Below are positions 1 through 11,870 of a stretch of DNA of 64,000 nucleotides, in pieces (the stretch's first letter is position 1; every line of letters starts with the position of its first letter). The translations under genes and the position numbers were made by a program. Location of the stretch: contig JAEBUN010000024.1 in NCBI GenBank assembly GCA_023014365.1, positions 682,001 to 746,000 on the forward strand, given 5' to 3'. This DNA comes from Lepiota brunneoincarnata. Taxonomy: Eukaryota; Basidiomycota; Agaricomycetes; Agaricales; Agaricaceae. Below the pieces are notes generated by a model that was not told the origin of the DNA, made no database searches, and saw only the letters and a list, made by a program, of their open reading frames with translations.

Positions 1-2210
1 ACTCCCACCAATAACTTGCTGACATGCTTCGAAGCTTTTCCCGAGACCTCGCCATCTTTTCCGGCACTTCGTTGTTGGCGATAGGGAGTGCCAGGCGGGA
101 CTTGGCGTCATTGAATTGTGAATCTGTTGGAAAAAGCGTGCAACGGCGGCGTGTTCGTTTGGCCTCGGTGAGCTCGTGAGGCAAACGGATGGCTACGTAC
201 AACTCAAGTAGACTACTTAAATAATATCTACAACAATAAGGTCTAAACAATAAAGCAATTTCAAATCACATGCATCGCGCAGGCTCGCATGATGCCAGAA
301 TTCCAATTCGCAGCCCAGCTCAGGTACCAAAAGTAACGGCACATAATCCCTGTGTGACGTCAGTGAGGGAGGCCAGGTCTTTGGACGGATCAGAATATAG
401 TCGGGCCCCAATTAGCGTGGGGGCTCCACTAGACCTAAACCCTGGCTAGCACGACACAGAAAGTTTTACGGTGGACCACGTTGGCTTCCCATTTCGCGGG
501 GGAATAGAATAGAAGACAAGTAGAGAGGTAAGATGGCGGGCTCCTCGGGCCATCTGTATTCAGACCAAGCCCCGTAATCTGGTGCATGGTTAACCAAAAC
601 AAGTTTCATTACAAATATCTCTAAGAGACCCTCATCCGGAGAGTAGGTAGAAATATGGTATGTGGACAATCAAAGGCGAGGATTCTGAGGATATTTTATT
701 TCGGTGACGGTTGGCTTGAAGTGGGAGAGCAAATTAAGGCAAAATTGCCTAGTGAGTAGGTGTCCGCTTTATGTCACAACATGTCACACCGCTTAGATAG
801 CACATAGACCTTGTCTTCTCGACAGTATATCACATCAAACATGGCTCATTTTTACTGTCATAGCTCAAGTGAACCCCAGAAAACTCGTCAGTTCCGGCAT
901 AGACGCTGCCGGTTGCTTCCATTTTGGCGGACCGCTTGTAGGCAAAACCTCACTTAGGCAGTCTTCCCGAGCAGAGCCTGTTTATGTTTTCCCCGGGCTC
1001 GTATGTCGGTCGGTGGGGGGAGGGGATGAGATTGGAGATCGTTGTGTGGGTGCTAAATAAAGAGCTCCATTTATTTATTATTGGGTCCTAGTGGATCCCC
1101 TTGATGATACGCACAGGGAAATAACGAACCAATTGTGGGCCACAGTAACCTATCGAAACATCGGAAACTGGTCCAGGAGACGGAATACGGCCAGTAAATC
1201 CTTTCGGTTACGTAGCCTCACGTCGGAACTTCCCTGATATCGATGACCAGATTGCAATCTGCTTGGCTCCCTATGCTTTTAAGCGTTACAATCCTTGAGG
1301 TGTTCTGACACCACACCCCGAGAAAAGAACCCACCACACTCTCTCACTCTCTTCGCTTCTGCCACCACAACCACTCGGCGCCTAGTAAGTCGATACAATG
1401 GGCAACAGCGGATGGACACCACCGGCATGATCGAACCTTCCCTACGTCTATTCGTGTACTGATTAGATGCCAGAACCACACAAGAAATTATCAGGGGAAC
1501 AGACAGGTGAGGAACAGTCTCGCATCTCCACAGGGCCAGAGCATGACACCAGCACTAGGAAATTTATAGTCGGGGGGGCAGACGGGGGCAGAATGATCCT
1601 ACTAACCGGGGACGGGGCATGGCACTGACTGCCGATGAGGAGCTCAGGAAAAAAGCGGTGCTCGCGGGAAAAAGCGGAGGGGGACGCAAGGGCGGGAAAT
1701 AAGACTCCGGAGGGTCCAGCACATCCACCCCCTAAAATACATTTATGCATCTTCCTTTTTCTTATCCCCAGCGCCGCCCATGTTGGAACACCGCCTAGCC
1801 ATTCACAGTAGAGTAGAGATAGCCCAAGGCAACAGGCCCAATTACTTGTTCACCCCTCTTGCGCACCACCAATCTCTACCTGGGCCAGGAGCAATGTTGA
1901 CTAATACTCGGCCATGTCAAGACAGACAAACTCTTTGCCTATCGCGTCGAGTGTGTGTTCAGGAGGGCAGGTCCTTTGGCCTCGTGTCATATGCCCTGAG
2001 TTTCTGGTTCAGAACACCCTCTGTTTCTGCCCTATTTCCCAGTCTCGGCCTCATCGGCCTCCACTTTGGTGTCCGCGGCATATCATCCATGTGAATCTGT
2101 GCAAACTCTCAAGCTGAGCAGAGGACGATGTATGTACACAGGCATTTTGAAATCACCACTATGCCTGGCAGCTGCCTCACACACATGCACCTCATTCTTG
2201 GCGTCTACCT
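1..2210. repeat. Segmental duplication, copy A
   Basis: Most of this stretch recurs in order at 2747-5930 (copy B). Parts recur again at 39,960-40,730 (copy C) and, inverted, at 46,440-47,700 (copy D). Shared landmarks are the block around 1-150 (matches 2755-2880), 370-440 (matches 2970-3015), 840-950, 1050-1480 and 1880-2200. Copy A keeps empty sites for two solo LTRs present in copy B: at 561-565 (CAGAC) and near 1905-1912. No convincing gene is present. The short ORFs on both strands do not stay open in the other copies. The polypyrimidine block near 1320-1370 looks like the leader or promoter of an ancestral gene, which is inference. Confidence 0.75.
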
Positions 2211-2746
2211 CCATTATCAAAGCCGTGACCGCAGAAGACAGTGACCAGAGCAACGTGGATGATATTTCGTATTACCGCCATGAGAGGGACTTGGGGGTTG
2301 TTAGTATGCCGCTGATGATTCGACGGCCGGCAAGTGCGGTTGTGTGGCGGGGTAGTGAAGAGGGGCGGGGAGGGTTTGAGTATGTTAGAGGGATGAGGAG
2401 GGGTAAGGGAAGGGTAAATACGGATTGACTTTGATGCCTGGTGTCTTTGTGCGGGCCATATATGAATGGTGGGATTCGAGGTGGGAATGAGTTGTGATTG
2501 TGTATCAAAGGATGGATTAGAGCCATAGGCAAGGAGCAACCGGCAACCGGTAACCGACGACCGCATAAAACAGATACACGGCTCACAAGGCTTTTGGCGG
2601 TCAGCTTGGACGCTTGAACGAACGACCGCAACATTGCTGTGCGCGCCAGTACCCCCTAGAGCTAGGTGCAAACCGCAAGTTGAAAAACCGGCCATTGTTT
2701 TATGCCTGGAAATGGAGAGTTGATGGGTAGATCCTGGGACTGGCCT
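2211..2746. other. Spacer between duplication copies A and B
   Basis: This stretch has open minus-strand frames of up to 167 codons at 2192-2695. They are proline/serine/histidine rich and two different frames overlap. None shows a recognisable domain and none recurs in the other copies. I see no supported gene here. Confidence 0.4.
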
Positions 2747-3057
2747 ACCGCTCCCACCGCTCCCACCAATGACTTGCTGAGCTTTCCGGAGACCTCGTCA
2801 TCTTTTCCGGCCCTTTCGTTGTTAGCGATGAAGAGTGCGAGGTCGGACTTGGCGTCATTAAACTGTGAATCCACAGGTTTTAAAAGTACGCTTCGCAGCC
2901 TAGCTCAAGTACCAAAAGTAACGGCACACTCTCCTGTATGACGTTAGTGAGGGAGGCAGGTCTATGGACAGATCAGAATATAGTCGGGCCCCAATTAGCG
3001 TGGGGGCTCCACTAGAGAGGTAAGATGGCGGAGAACTCGGGCCATCTGTATTCAGAC

Positions 3058-3749
3058 TGTAGAGGTGGGCATGCGGCTATACATGACCGCCCCATGCCAC
3101 CTCTCGTAGCGTTCGGAACCCGAAACCCGAACCCGGATCGAACCCTGGATCAAGAAGCTCGGAGCGCCCAGCCAAACGGAGCCGTTATCATTTCACGACA
3201 TCCATTTCACTCGAAATCTCTTACATTCTCTAATAAATAAAATTTCAGAACATCTCTATTCTCTTCCCCTGAACCTGAACTTTAGCATAAGTTTGTCTCC
3301 TGCATTTAGACTTGTCTGAGCCTCGCACGCCACCCCGTTCACTGGCTCCTTTCAACTTCCCTAATATCTGTTCATGTAGCCACAAAAACTTCTTACTTTT
3401 CCCCTGTTTCACCCTCACTATCCCCAGATCTGTCCTAGTATAATTATCTCTCAATTTTTCGATCCGTTTCAGTACAGAAAACATAGCTAGTACAATATTC
3501 TACTTGTATATAAAGTTCCGAGCTCACTACTAAGCTGGGCAGTCAATATAGGACCCAGAAATTCCCTCTCGTTCTCATCCTCTAAATCTCTCTCTCTCAA
3601 ATAATCCATCTTCCCCGGTTTTCGAAGCCCAGTGGTTGTTTTGCCAACCATACTCGCCCTCTTTGTTTGTTCGTGTTAGCGCTGTTTCGTTCGTTCGTTT
3701 CGGTTTCGTTTCGGCGCTTCTCACATGCTGAAGAGTCTGACTCTCTTCA
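3058..3749 (-). mobile_element. Solo LTR of the Gypsy-2 family
   Basis: The sequence is the reverse complement of the LTRs at 27,708-28,409 and 34,649-35,349. It begins TGTAGAGGTGGGCA and ends GACTCTCTTCA. It is flanked by CAGAC (3053-3057) and CAAAC (3750-3754), a 5-bp target duplication with one transition. Copy A of the duplication has the unoccupied sequence with a single CAGAC at 561-565, which proves insertion after the duplication. It is more diverged from the other two LTRs than they are from each other. A TATA-type motif (TATATAAAG) is present. Confidence 0.9.
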
Positions 3750-3788
3750 CAAACCAAGCCCCGTAATCTGGTGCATGGTTAACCAAAA

Positions 3789-4101
3789 GTCTTGCCGGCC
3801 CGGGGCATTTCTATAAAAGATGTGGTAGTGCAATGAACGTTCAGACCACGAGCCTTCATCCGTTCCAACATCTCTTTCTCCACCGTTCCCCCCCCCCATC
3901 CCAGTCTTTTAATGGTACCGGAACAATCGACATACCAACTCTGATGGCAGGTTTTCCTGGAAGCCACTCAGGGCGGTAGTCATACTCCTTATAGTCCCTC
4001 CGCAGCAGGTCACGCGCTCCGAGATGTGAAAGATCAGCTGAGAGCTCCTCGGTGGGTTTCTTGGGAGGTGGAGCGGCATCTGTCAGTGATTGGGATTAGT
4101 A
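3789..4101 (-). other. Extra segment in copy B with exon-like reading frame
   Basis: Copy A runs directly from the sequence left of 3788 into the sequence right of 4102, so this segment was gained in B or lost from A. On the minus strand one frame is open for about 60 codons (roughly 4075-3890). It has ordinary protein composition, including the stretches RRDYKEYDYRPEWLPG and AIRVGMSIVPVPLKDWD. I do not recognise the protein. A GTATGT inside could be a splice donor. It could be a captured gene fragment. Confidence 0.4.
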
Positions 4102-5273
4102 TTTTCATTACAAATATAGTGACCCTCATCCGGAGAGAAGGTGGAAATATGGCATGTGGACAATCCAAGGTGAGGGTTCTGAGGATATTTTATTTCGGTG
4201 ACGGTTGACTTCTAGGCTGGCTTGAAGTGGGAGAGCGAGTTAAGGCAAAATTGCCTAGTGAGGTAGGCGTCCGCTTGGTAGGCGGGCGCGTCAGCCTACG
4301 CCACAACATGTCACACCGCTTAGATGGCACGTAGATCTTGTCTTCTCGACAGTATGTCACATCAAACATGGCTCATTTTTACTGTCATAGCTCAAGTGAA
4401 CCAAAAAGAAACCCCAGAAAACTCGCCAGTTCCGGCCTGGACGCTGCCGGTTGCTTCCATTTTGGCGGAGAGGATGAGATTGGAGATCGTCGTGTGGCTG
4501 CTAAATAAAGAGCTCCATTTACATATTATTGGGTCCTGGTGGGCCCCCTTGATGATACGCACAGGGGAATAACGAACCAATTATGGGCCACAGTAACCTA
4601 TCGAAACATCGGAAACTGGTCCAGGAGACGGAATGCGGCCAGTAAATCCTTTCGGTTATGTAGCCTAACGTCGGAACTTCCCTGATATTGATGACCAGAT
4701 TGCGATCTGCTTGGTTTCCTATGCTTTTAAGCGTTACAATCCTTGATCTGACACCCCACCCCGATAAAAGAACCCACCACACTCTCTCACTCTCTTCGCT
4801 TCTGCCGCCACGACTGCTCGACGCCTAGCAAGTCGATACAATGACCAATTGCAGTTGGACACCACAGGCATGATCGAACCTTCCCTACGTCTATTTGTGT
4901 ACTGATTGGACGCCAGGGCCAAGTGGGAAGTTGTCGGGGGAACGGACAGGTGCGGAACAGTCTCGCATCTCCACAGGGCTGGAGCATGACACCAGCACTA
5001 GGGAAAAAATAATGGGAAAACAAGAAACAAATTGGGGAAGACTGGTCCCACATCTCCACAGGGACGGGGCATGGCATCAGGTGTCGAGGAGGAGATCAGG
5101 AGAAAGATGGCGCTCAAGGAAAAAAGCGGAGGGAGTCCCAAGGGCGGGAAATAAGACTCCGGAGGGTCCAGCATATCCACCCCCTAAAATAAATTTATGC
5201 ATCTTCTTTTTTCTTATCCCCGGCGCCGCCCATGTTGGGATACTGCCTAGAGCAATGTTAACTGATACTCGGC

Positions 5274-5620
5274 TGTAATGCAAGTAATGCGTTAGCAACA
5301 AAAATGGTACAAACAAGCGCAACCGGCGAAACGGTTGCTGGGCTCGTCTTCTCGACCTCGTGAATTAGGTACAAGTACAACTCCAGTTGAGTGAGGGATC
5401 GTAGGGAAACTTGAGAGAGCGCGAGAGAGAGGGAGAGAGTGAAACTGAGGGAAAAAAACTGCAGACTGATTACTCTGTAGCCCATCGGAGGTCTTATGGC
5501 AGCGGAGACATCCTTGTCGTTGGGAGCTGAGGTATCTAAGTACAAATGTGCTACTTAAATACCTAAATGAAATATGATGCAGGGACAAATTCTGCGCGCA
5601 GACGAGTTTCGTCCCTCACA
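5274..5620. mobile_element. Solo LTR (third LTR family)
   Basis: A 347-bp segment starts TGTAATGC and ends CCTCACA. It interrupts copy B between CGGC (5270-5273) and TGGC (5621-5624), probably a 4-bp target duplication with one transition. Copies A (near 1905) and C (near 40,480) have the uninterrupted sequence, so this is an insertion. A related, shorter copy lies at 40,784-41,044. No internal coding region of this family is in the window. Confidence 0.8.
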
Positions 5621-6117
5621 TGGCCATGTCAAGGCAGACAAGCTCTTTGCCTATCGCGTCGAGTGTGTGTTCAGGAGGGCAGGCCCTTTGACCTCGTGTC
5701 ATGTGCCCTGAGTTTCTGGTCCAGAACGCCCTCTGTTTTGCCCTAATTCCCAGTCTCAGCCTCATCGGCTTCCACTTTGGTGTTCACGGTATACCATCCA
5801 TGTGAATCTGTACAAACTCTCAAGCTAAGCAGAGGACGGTGTATGTACACAGGTATTTTGAAATCACCACCATGCTGGCAACTGCCTCACACACATGCAC
5901 CTCATTCTTGGTGTCTACCTTCATTATCAAAGCCACTCTTGCTCATGCATTGGGTAAAATAGGCAGCTGGTTGAGGAACCTCAACGCATGGAGTACTGGA
6001 GGAGCTGGTCATCGAGGTTGATGTTGATGTTGGAATCCCTAAACTGTCTCTTGTGAGTTCCTTCCGTCTGTTGCTTCCTCATTTCCTTCTTGTTAACCTC
6101 CAGGGTATGTAACACAT

Positions 6118-6530
6118 GTGCGAATGGACTTCACTCATTTCGTATATTCCCAGTCCCTCTCATCCCTTCATATACCCGTATGCACAATCCCTTACCCAAT
6201 CCTAATTAAAGGCTTCGAAGAAATCCCCGTAAATCACGCCAGTTGGATCTCAAGTTCATGTGGATTCTCTGAGTCCAAGCTTGAACATTACATACCACAT
6301 TATCTCTGCCATCATGAGCCAAACTCTTGAAAGGGGCTGGACAAATGTAAGTACAAGCGTACTGCAGCCTGGCTATAAAAGTAGCTTGGGCTCTGGTAAA
6401 TCTGTCTCGCGCTCCGAGGGGTCCAGATAAAATACAATATTGGGTTCTAAATTGTTGTAAGTGATGTGGAGTAACGGGGCCCAATACTGGGTAGGCTAGG
6501 AGAGGGGGGATGGAGTCGCGCAAAGTAGAC
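6118..6530. repeat. Dispersed repeat 2, copy 1
   Basis: The part from about 6290 to 6520 matches the reverse complement of 46,130-46,350. Shared stretches lie around the words GCTCCGAGG, GGTCCAGATAAAATA and CCAATACTGGGTAGGCT. A shorter relative is at 8790-8900. Open frames of up to 105 codons exist but differ between copies, so I do not call a gene. The function is unknown and it may be a promoter region carried along by duplication. Confidence 0.6.
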
Positions 6531-7630
6531 TAGGGCCTATGAGATCGGTCCAGCGGAAAGAAGGGGGGGGGGATGCATGACTTAATCTAGGATCAAGGAG
6601 AAGGGGTGCCCCGAGGATCCTGCTATATGTGCAAAGGACCTGCAATCAAGAGCCTACAATGCCAAGCAAACTTTCTCGAGCACGAAGGCGTCATTTTTAT
6701 TATACTGAAGGAGCCCGTTCATTCAAACAGGGCCGTAGACACGGTTCATTCCCAGAGGTACCCATCTGGTTTGACCTTGGTACCCGGACATGCGGTAGCA
6801 TCATGAGTGATTTCAGAAGGGACCTTGTTCCAATCTGTTTCATCAATCAATCTAATGTGGGAGTAGTGTCTCGGCTACACAAGGAATGGACCCCCACCGG
6901 GTCGAGTTTGAGACGTGACAGCACAGCAGCGTGTCCTTGGGCTCGTAGATAGATTCACGGACTCATAGATAAGGTTTTCTCCTCATTTCTTGCTTAGACG
7001 TAGACACAATCGACGGGGCCGCCACTTTGACGTGCCTCGCAGACTGGACCTAACTTAGACCATAGATAGTTCTCTTTTCTTCTCTCGTTCGGTGCTTAGG
7101 CACCTCAGATAGCTATATAAACACCCTGTACTCGCATAGTTCATCATCGAATCCAATACCATCATTTATATCTGTTTATATAAGCGCGTCTCTCTAAGGT
7201 TTTCTCTTATCTCTCTCTAATCCTCAATCTACAACACTATCCCCTTACGAACTCGCTCGCCTTCCCACACTAATATTTAGGAAATTCAATTGTTTACGCA
7301 TAGTACAGTAAGTATCAACAAGTGATGTACAAATGAGTCAGAAGGAAATGAAGCTCTGAACAAGGAAGACATGACATCAAACACACGGTTAGTGGGTAAA
7401 TGCACCCTTGGCCGACTGATGGTGCTGTTATGAGCATTCAAGGATAACTACGTTGGGTAAGTGCATACTGTAGCCAGCAGCAGAATTCCGGATTCGTATT
7501 CAGACCCAGCCAGGATCAACCAGTGAGGAAAAATGCGCAGGTAGGTGCAGAACAATGAAAGTATATGTTTTTCTGAATTGGTGACGTATGGGGCACTGCA
7601 TGTGTGGGTAGAGGTGGCACTGAAGTTGAG
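6531..7630. other. Intergenic stretch with promoter-like or LTR-like segment
   Basis: No supported gene. From about 6930 to 7300 the sequence resembles the promoter half of an LTR. It has a TATA motif (AGCTATATAAACACC around 7111-7125), pyrimidine-rich runs after it, and a TG..CA-type edge could be drawn at 6932 and 7236. I found no target duplication and no second copy, so this remains a guess. The plus-strand frame at 6629-6952 has no recognisable domain. Confidence 0.3.
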
Positions 7631-8384
7631 CTAGCGGACGCATGTGGGGAGGATGGCGGGACAGGGGACGTTAGGTATATGAGAGGGTGATGTGCTGCAG
7701 TAGTGGTGTAGGGGCAGTCGTGATGTGGAGGTGAAGTTACAAGGAGAAGAAGCGCCAGAAGCACGCGTAAATTGGGTCACATCCAGGTTGTTATATAATA
7801 TACCATGTAACGGTTGCGATAAGACAACAGGGAACATGGAACTCACGGGGGGATGCTCAGAAATCCCGACCTCAGACCCTAATATTCCGGTGTACTTTGG
7901 CAAACTTTTCATAAGCGCTTCAGCCTGGAATCCGTCTTCTCCATCCTCGACGCACACCTGGTCACACCGGGACCCAGGTGAGGCGCAGGACAAGGGTGGG
8001 CCGTGATTGAAGCGGATATGCCGGGTATTGTGAGAACCCATGGCAGGTGGAGCAAGTACGATAGTCGAAAAAGTTGGTTCTAAATATCTCTGGTGGAAAA
8101 CTCCAGGTGCAATACTGTCCAAGAGCCTGGAGACCAGGATAAGTATTGATGTGTGGTTGGATGCCAAGCACTGGCCTTGTTTTGATTATGCCATCATATG
8201 TTTCTCGCAGGTCAGCATGAGCCCTAGCGAGGAGAGCCTTGACCATGTACGCCTTCACCGGGAGATTGAGATTGAGAATCGCAAAATACATGTTGGGTTT
8301 CACCGCTATGTGTGGGAGAGGGGTTACGAGAGCGTGGCTACGATGGAACCGAAAGAACAAGCGGGTGAAGAGACTTTATCTTAG
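7631..8384. other. Unassigned open frames on both strands
   Basis: Three frames overlap here: minus 7631-8167 (178 codons), minus 7962-8360 (132 codons) and plus 8040-8384 (114 codons). Each is of normal composition but none carries a motif I recognise, and at most one can be real. The plus frame ends in an acidic tail and the minus frames are rich in Pro, Ser and Thr. There is no repeat partner elsewhere in the window. Treat as hypothetical at best. Confidence 0.25.
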
Positions 8385-8789
8385 CCTGCGTGCAACAGAC
8401 GTATAACCAAGCTCTGGGGCCTTCATCCAAATTTCCATCCCAGCCCAACCAGGATTGCAGGCATCACCACCTAGCTGTCCCACCTCCATTGCCATCCCTT
8501 GCTCCTCCCTTGACTCTTTCCTTGACGCACTATCTGGATTCACAATACAGTGGAAACACGTCCACATTTTCCTCTCCTGGGACCGAAATATTGAGATTGG
8601 TTACATATGCCATTGGTGGTACTCCACCTAACCTACTCCCTTCTCTTGTTTCCCATATGCCCAGTGCCCACAGAGCACAGCCGCTCATTAAGACCCTCCC
8701 TGGTCACACCAGGTCACCCCCATTCCACACTCGCCTCGCCCCATTTGGAAGGACACATTTACAATAGCTTTCCCAGTTTCACTCAGTGT
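8385..8789. other. Non-coding stretch
   Basis: The stretch is Pro/Leu/Ser-rich in all frames on the plus strand, with no motif. I see no gene. Confidence 0.3.
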
Positions 8790-8905
8790 TCGGAATCTTG
8801 TGTTGTGAGGGGTCCAGATAACATAAGATATGAATTCTAAATTGCAAGTAATGTATAATGATAGAACTCGATGCTGTGTAGGCTCCTGAGGGGGACAGGA
8901 CTTTC
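8790..8905. repeat. Dispersed repeat 2, fragment
   Basis: A short, diverged copy of the segment at 6400-6510. The words GAGGGGTCCAGATAA, TTCTAAATTG and GTAGGCTCCTGAGGGGG correspond in order to the earlier copy. Confidence 0.5.
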
Positions 8906-9059
8906 CTTAAGCCCTGTTGACCCTGGGTGGTGAGGCCGAGGAGGAAGCGCATTCGGGTCACCCAAGAGCTGCCCCAGTTGACTTGGCACTGACGAGGCAT
9001 GCTCACCCCAAAAGGTGGTTCAAATGGCAAGAGGGTGTATGGCCTCGCCGGAAATAAAG

Positions 9060-9385
9060 GTGAATGGGGTGTGTGTGTGTTCATAGCGAATAGAGGGTGC
9101 GTACACCCATAGCGAATAGCGGTTGTGTTGACCTATGACAAACAACGGGTGCATAAACCCGTAGTGGAAGGGGATAGAAGGTGCATACGTCCATAGCAAT
9201 CAAGGGGGCACAACCCAGAGTGGACAGGGGATGCGTACACCCATAGCAAATGGGGGGGTTGACCTATAGGTGAACAGAAAGTGTATATAAGCACATCCAA
9301 TAAGGGGTATGTACACTCATAGCGAACAGAGGGCGCATAAAACCCATAGCAAATAAGGGGTGTGTGGACCCATAGAACTAGGGGG
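9060..9385. repeat. Degenerate minisatellite
   Basis: About ten imperfect units of roughly 30-35 bp follow the pattern G-rich start, GTACACCCATAGC, then AATAG or similar. Unit length varies and many units are diverged, so the array looks old. A minus-strand open frame crosses it but simply reflects the repeat. No function is visible. Confidence 0.75.
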
Positions 9386-9879
9386 TCAGTAGTAGTGTGT
9401 TCAGAAATCTGGTTCGTTGATGGGTTTGAATTCCAGGTGCTGAGGGAGGGCTGATGCCGGGGATTAGTGGTAAGTGGTGGCAGTGTTAGCGTTGGTGATG
9501 GTGATGGTGATGGTTTGGATACCGTTCCGCTCGAGGGCATCTAGTTACGTCGATGACTGGGCATAATTGGGAGTGTTGGAGGGCGATATTACCAGGGTTG
9601 ATGCGTTGTCAGGCGGTCTCATCATTGGTGACGTGTTCGTCAGTGTTTCAGGTGTCGGGCATGATCAGTAGTTGGAAAGGGTGCTAGATATTTGCGTGGT
9701 ATTTACGCGAAAATGAAGGCTGGCGAGAGTATGTATGAAGGTAAACCTTTGGGTATTACAAGTGATGTGACCCTGTCACCTCGCCGACCGCACCTTGCCC
9801 TTATTGCCCTGGAGTCGGATACTCTTCCCTTCACAGGTCTATGCGCTCCTCTGTGGGATTGCCAATATGTGTAGACCGG
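9386..9879. other. Intergenic stretch
   Basis: A short GGTGATG microsatellite lies near 9495-9515. Otherwise I see no gene, RNA or repeat partner. Confidence 0.4.
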
Positions 9880-11045
9880 TTAGCGTGATGAATAGATGCA
9901 TTGAAGCTTCTCATCCACTCTGCCATTGTTAAGCGCCTTGGTGAAAGTCGAGCAGATATTGAGAAGTTCCGGTGGAATTATGCGATGGCCAGCAGGATCT
10001 GTGCAATCGGTGTAGAACGCGAGGAAGTAGTTATCGAAGGAATGGTCTATCTCCACCATCATCCCAAATACCCGGATCGGTACAAGCATTCGAGATCTGG
10101 GGTGCTGCCCGGTCCCATCAATGTAGACTAGTGAAACCTGTTTGTAGAGTCACGAATATCTCCTGAACGACATGGAAATCCATCTGGAAGGGCCGATAGC
10201 AGTCGGCATATATCGGAATCGTATTTGGATCCATATATGTGGACTATATATAGTACACATGGACAGATAAATAGAGGCATTGGGATCGAACAAGCGGTGT
10301 TTGCCACCGATTATACCTATGGCTCACTCGTCTGTGTCCCACTCCCACCGCACCCACAATGATTCAGGCCACTCATTCCCTTCTTGTAGGTGAGCGATGA
10401 CGAATTAATAGCGAGAGGGATGCTGTTGGCAGCTTGGAGTAATTTATTCGTGAACTTGTCCACTGGCATACTGGTCTTCTCAAACATCAACTTCGAGTCA
10501 ATATCCCATAGATTTTCTAAGGGTTGGAGTAACGGCTTTAACCAGGATGCTCCGGGCAGCCGTTGTGTACCTCACATAACCGCAATGGTGATACGTCCAG
10601 GCAACGGTGATCAAGGTGAGATAGAAAGCCCTCCACGTCCCGTCGGAGTGTCTCCTCCTCCCAAATGATTTCAGGGTTGTCTAGACTGTAGGGTGCTGCT
10701 CCTACGAAACCAAGAGAGAACGGCGTTCGATCAGGCCTTCATTACACTCGGCAGGTAGGATGTGGAGGGTATTAACAATCTCCCAAATCAGGCTGTAAAA
10801 AAGGATGTAGCTTGCCTCGTAGGAGACAAAGTAACGTGAGGGGGTATCGCTCGATCACTGCAGGATCATGTAGTGTGGTGAGAGCGAGTTTCGTTTCCTC
10901 ATCCCACCTGCTCCCAAGATCACCACCACCTGCGGAGGTGTGCGGTTGGGGAGTCTTTCGGTCACCTTGGCCTTTTCCTCGTCTCTCCCGATCATTTGGT
11001 CAGGGTATGGAAAAGGCCTCTTTCATCACCCATCGAAGCTACACT
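9880..11045 (-). pseudogene. NLR (STAND NTPase) pseudogene, 5'- and 3'-truncated
   Basis: Read on minus, the segment runs from the linker before the nucleotide-binding domain (about 11,040), through a damaged P-loop region (10,900-10,930), the MRGTQR sensor region (about 10,570), the VDKFTNKLLQAANS region (10,410-10,460), to the post-NTPase segment MLVPIRVFG...GHRIIPPELLNI (10,089-9,940). It then ends abruptly before any TPR unit. The order matches NLR genes A and B. Frames are broken repeatedly and many differences from A and B are transitions. The 5' exons are missing: the fragment begins about 70 bp after the F-box fragment at 11,108-11,728. Confidence 0.85.
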
Positions 11046-11728
11046 AGTCTACAACAAGTATCAGAGCGCCATATTACCAATATTAACCCACCACACCCCG
11101 TTTACTCCTAATGAAAAGCAGCACTATACATAAACACAGGCTGCCCACTCCCACTCCCCCAACTCCCCCCACCATTCCCTCCCCCATTAGCACCAGCAGC
11201 AGATCCAGGCGGACCACCCATCATTGGTACACTAGGCAATCCGTCATACGGCGAATACCGCCTATAATATGCCGTCGGTGGTACAGGCGGATATTGCACC
11301 TCCAACCGCATCGCTGTCTCCCTGTGTATCCTCTCGAGCTCGTTTTTGGTCTCGTCAGACTCTTCACGCCCGAGCGAGAAGGAAATGCGACATCGGCGGA
11401 GATGGCTTGGTGCTGTCGCTGTTGTCGTCATTATTGGCGGGAAAGAAGGGGAGGAGGGTGATGAGGATGACAGCGCGGCGGATGTGGAGGTTGATGTGGA
11501 CGTAGAAGGGCCAGGTTCGTGGTCGTCTGTGGTGGTAGAGTCGGAGAGGCATGAGCGAGCACGGAGGAAATCGAGCATGATTGAATCAGAGAACATCGCT
11601 CCTGAGCATTGGAAGTCCTCTAAAAGGGGACATAAACACAGGCTGCGCAGATCTCGTGCGTGCTTTAGCTGCAATGCCATCGAGCCATGCAAAAGTGTTG
11701 CTAGAATCCCCTTCAATAATTGAGGTCA
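10742..11728. repeat. Segmental duplicate of 41,045-42,025
   Basis: The NLR 5' fragment plus the F-box 3' end here are nearly the same, base for base, as 41,045-42,025. The two copies differ by scattered substitutions. The right edge lies immediately before the hAT target duplication, where the F-box homology stops at GAGGTCAAAG. Confidence 0.85.
11108..11728 (-). pseudogene. F-box/LRR gene, 3' fragment
   Basis: A 202-codon open frame is almost identical to the last about 200 codons of the F-box gene at 41,395-43,630. It has the leucine-rich stretch CPLLEDFQCSGAMFSDS, a Ser/Thr-rich run, a charged helix (ETKNELERIHRETAMRLEV) and a Gly-rich tail ending FMYSAAFH. The F-box, the N-terminal coiled coil and most of the LRR region are absent. 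The hAT element is inserted right at its upstream edge. The frame has stayed open despite truncation, so the copy is young. Confidence 0.85.
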
Positions 11729-11749
11729 AAGAGCTTAGGGGTGCCAAAG

Positions 11750-11870
11750 TTCAGTTCAGTTCAGTTCAGCACCCCCTTAGCCTGAACCTGAACCTGAACT
11801 GAACCTCTTGAACTCAGCTCAGTAGGTTCAGTTTGGGGTTTGAACTGGTTCAAACCCTGAACCTTTTTGT
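11750..11870. repeat. hAT left subterminal GGTTCA/TGAACC cluster
   Basis: Just inside the left terminal repeat, about ten short copies of TTCAG, GGTTCA and TGAACC occur in both orientations. The same hexamers cluster inside the right end. Subterminal motif clusters in hAT elements are known transposase-binding regions; the role here is inferred. Confidence 0.7.

Larger units (their letters stand above)
2747..5930. repeat. Segmental duplication, copy B
   Basis: This is the second tandem copy of the 1-2210 block, lengthened by three segments absent from copy A: a solo LTR (3058-3749), a 313-bp segment with coding appearance (3789-4101) and a second solo LTR (5274-5620). The order of the shared blocks is the same in both copies. 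Many substitutions separate the copies, so the duplication is not very recent. No intact gene is recognised. Confidence 0.75.

Noticed and set aside
6932..7236. Possible solo LTR with TG..CA edges and a TATA box
   Set aside because: No target duplication and no second copy in the window; kept only as a promoter-like stretch.
9060..9385. Possible CRISPR-like array
   Set aside because: Units are imperfect tandem repeats without distinct spacers, in a eukaryotic context; it is a minisatellite.
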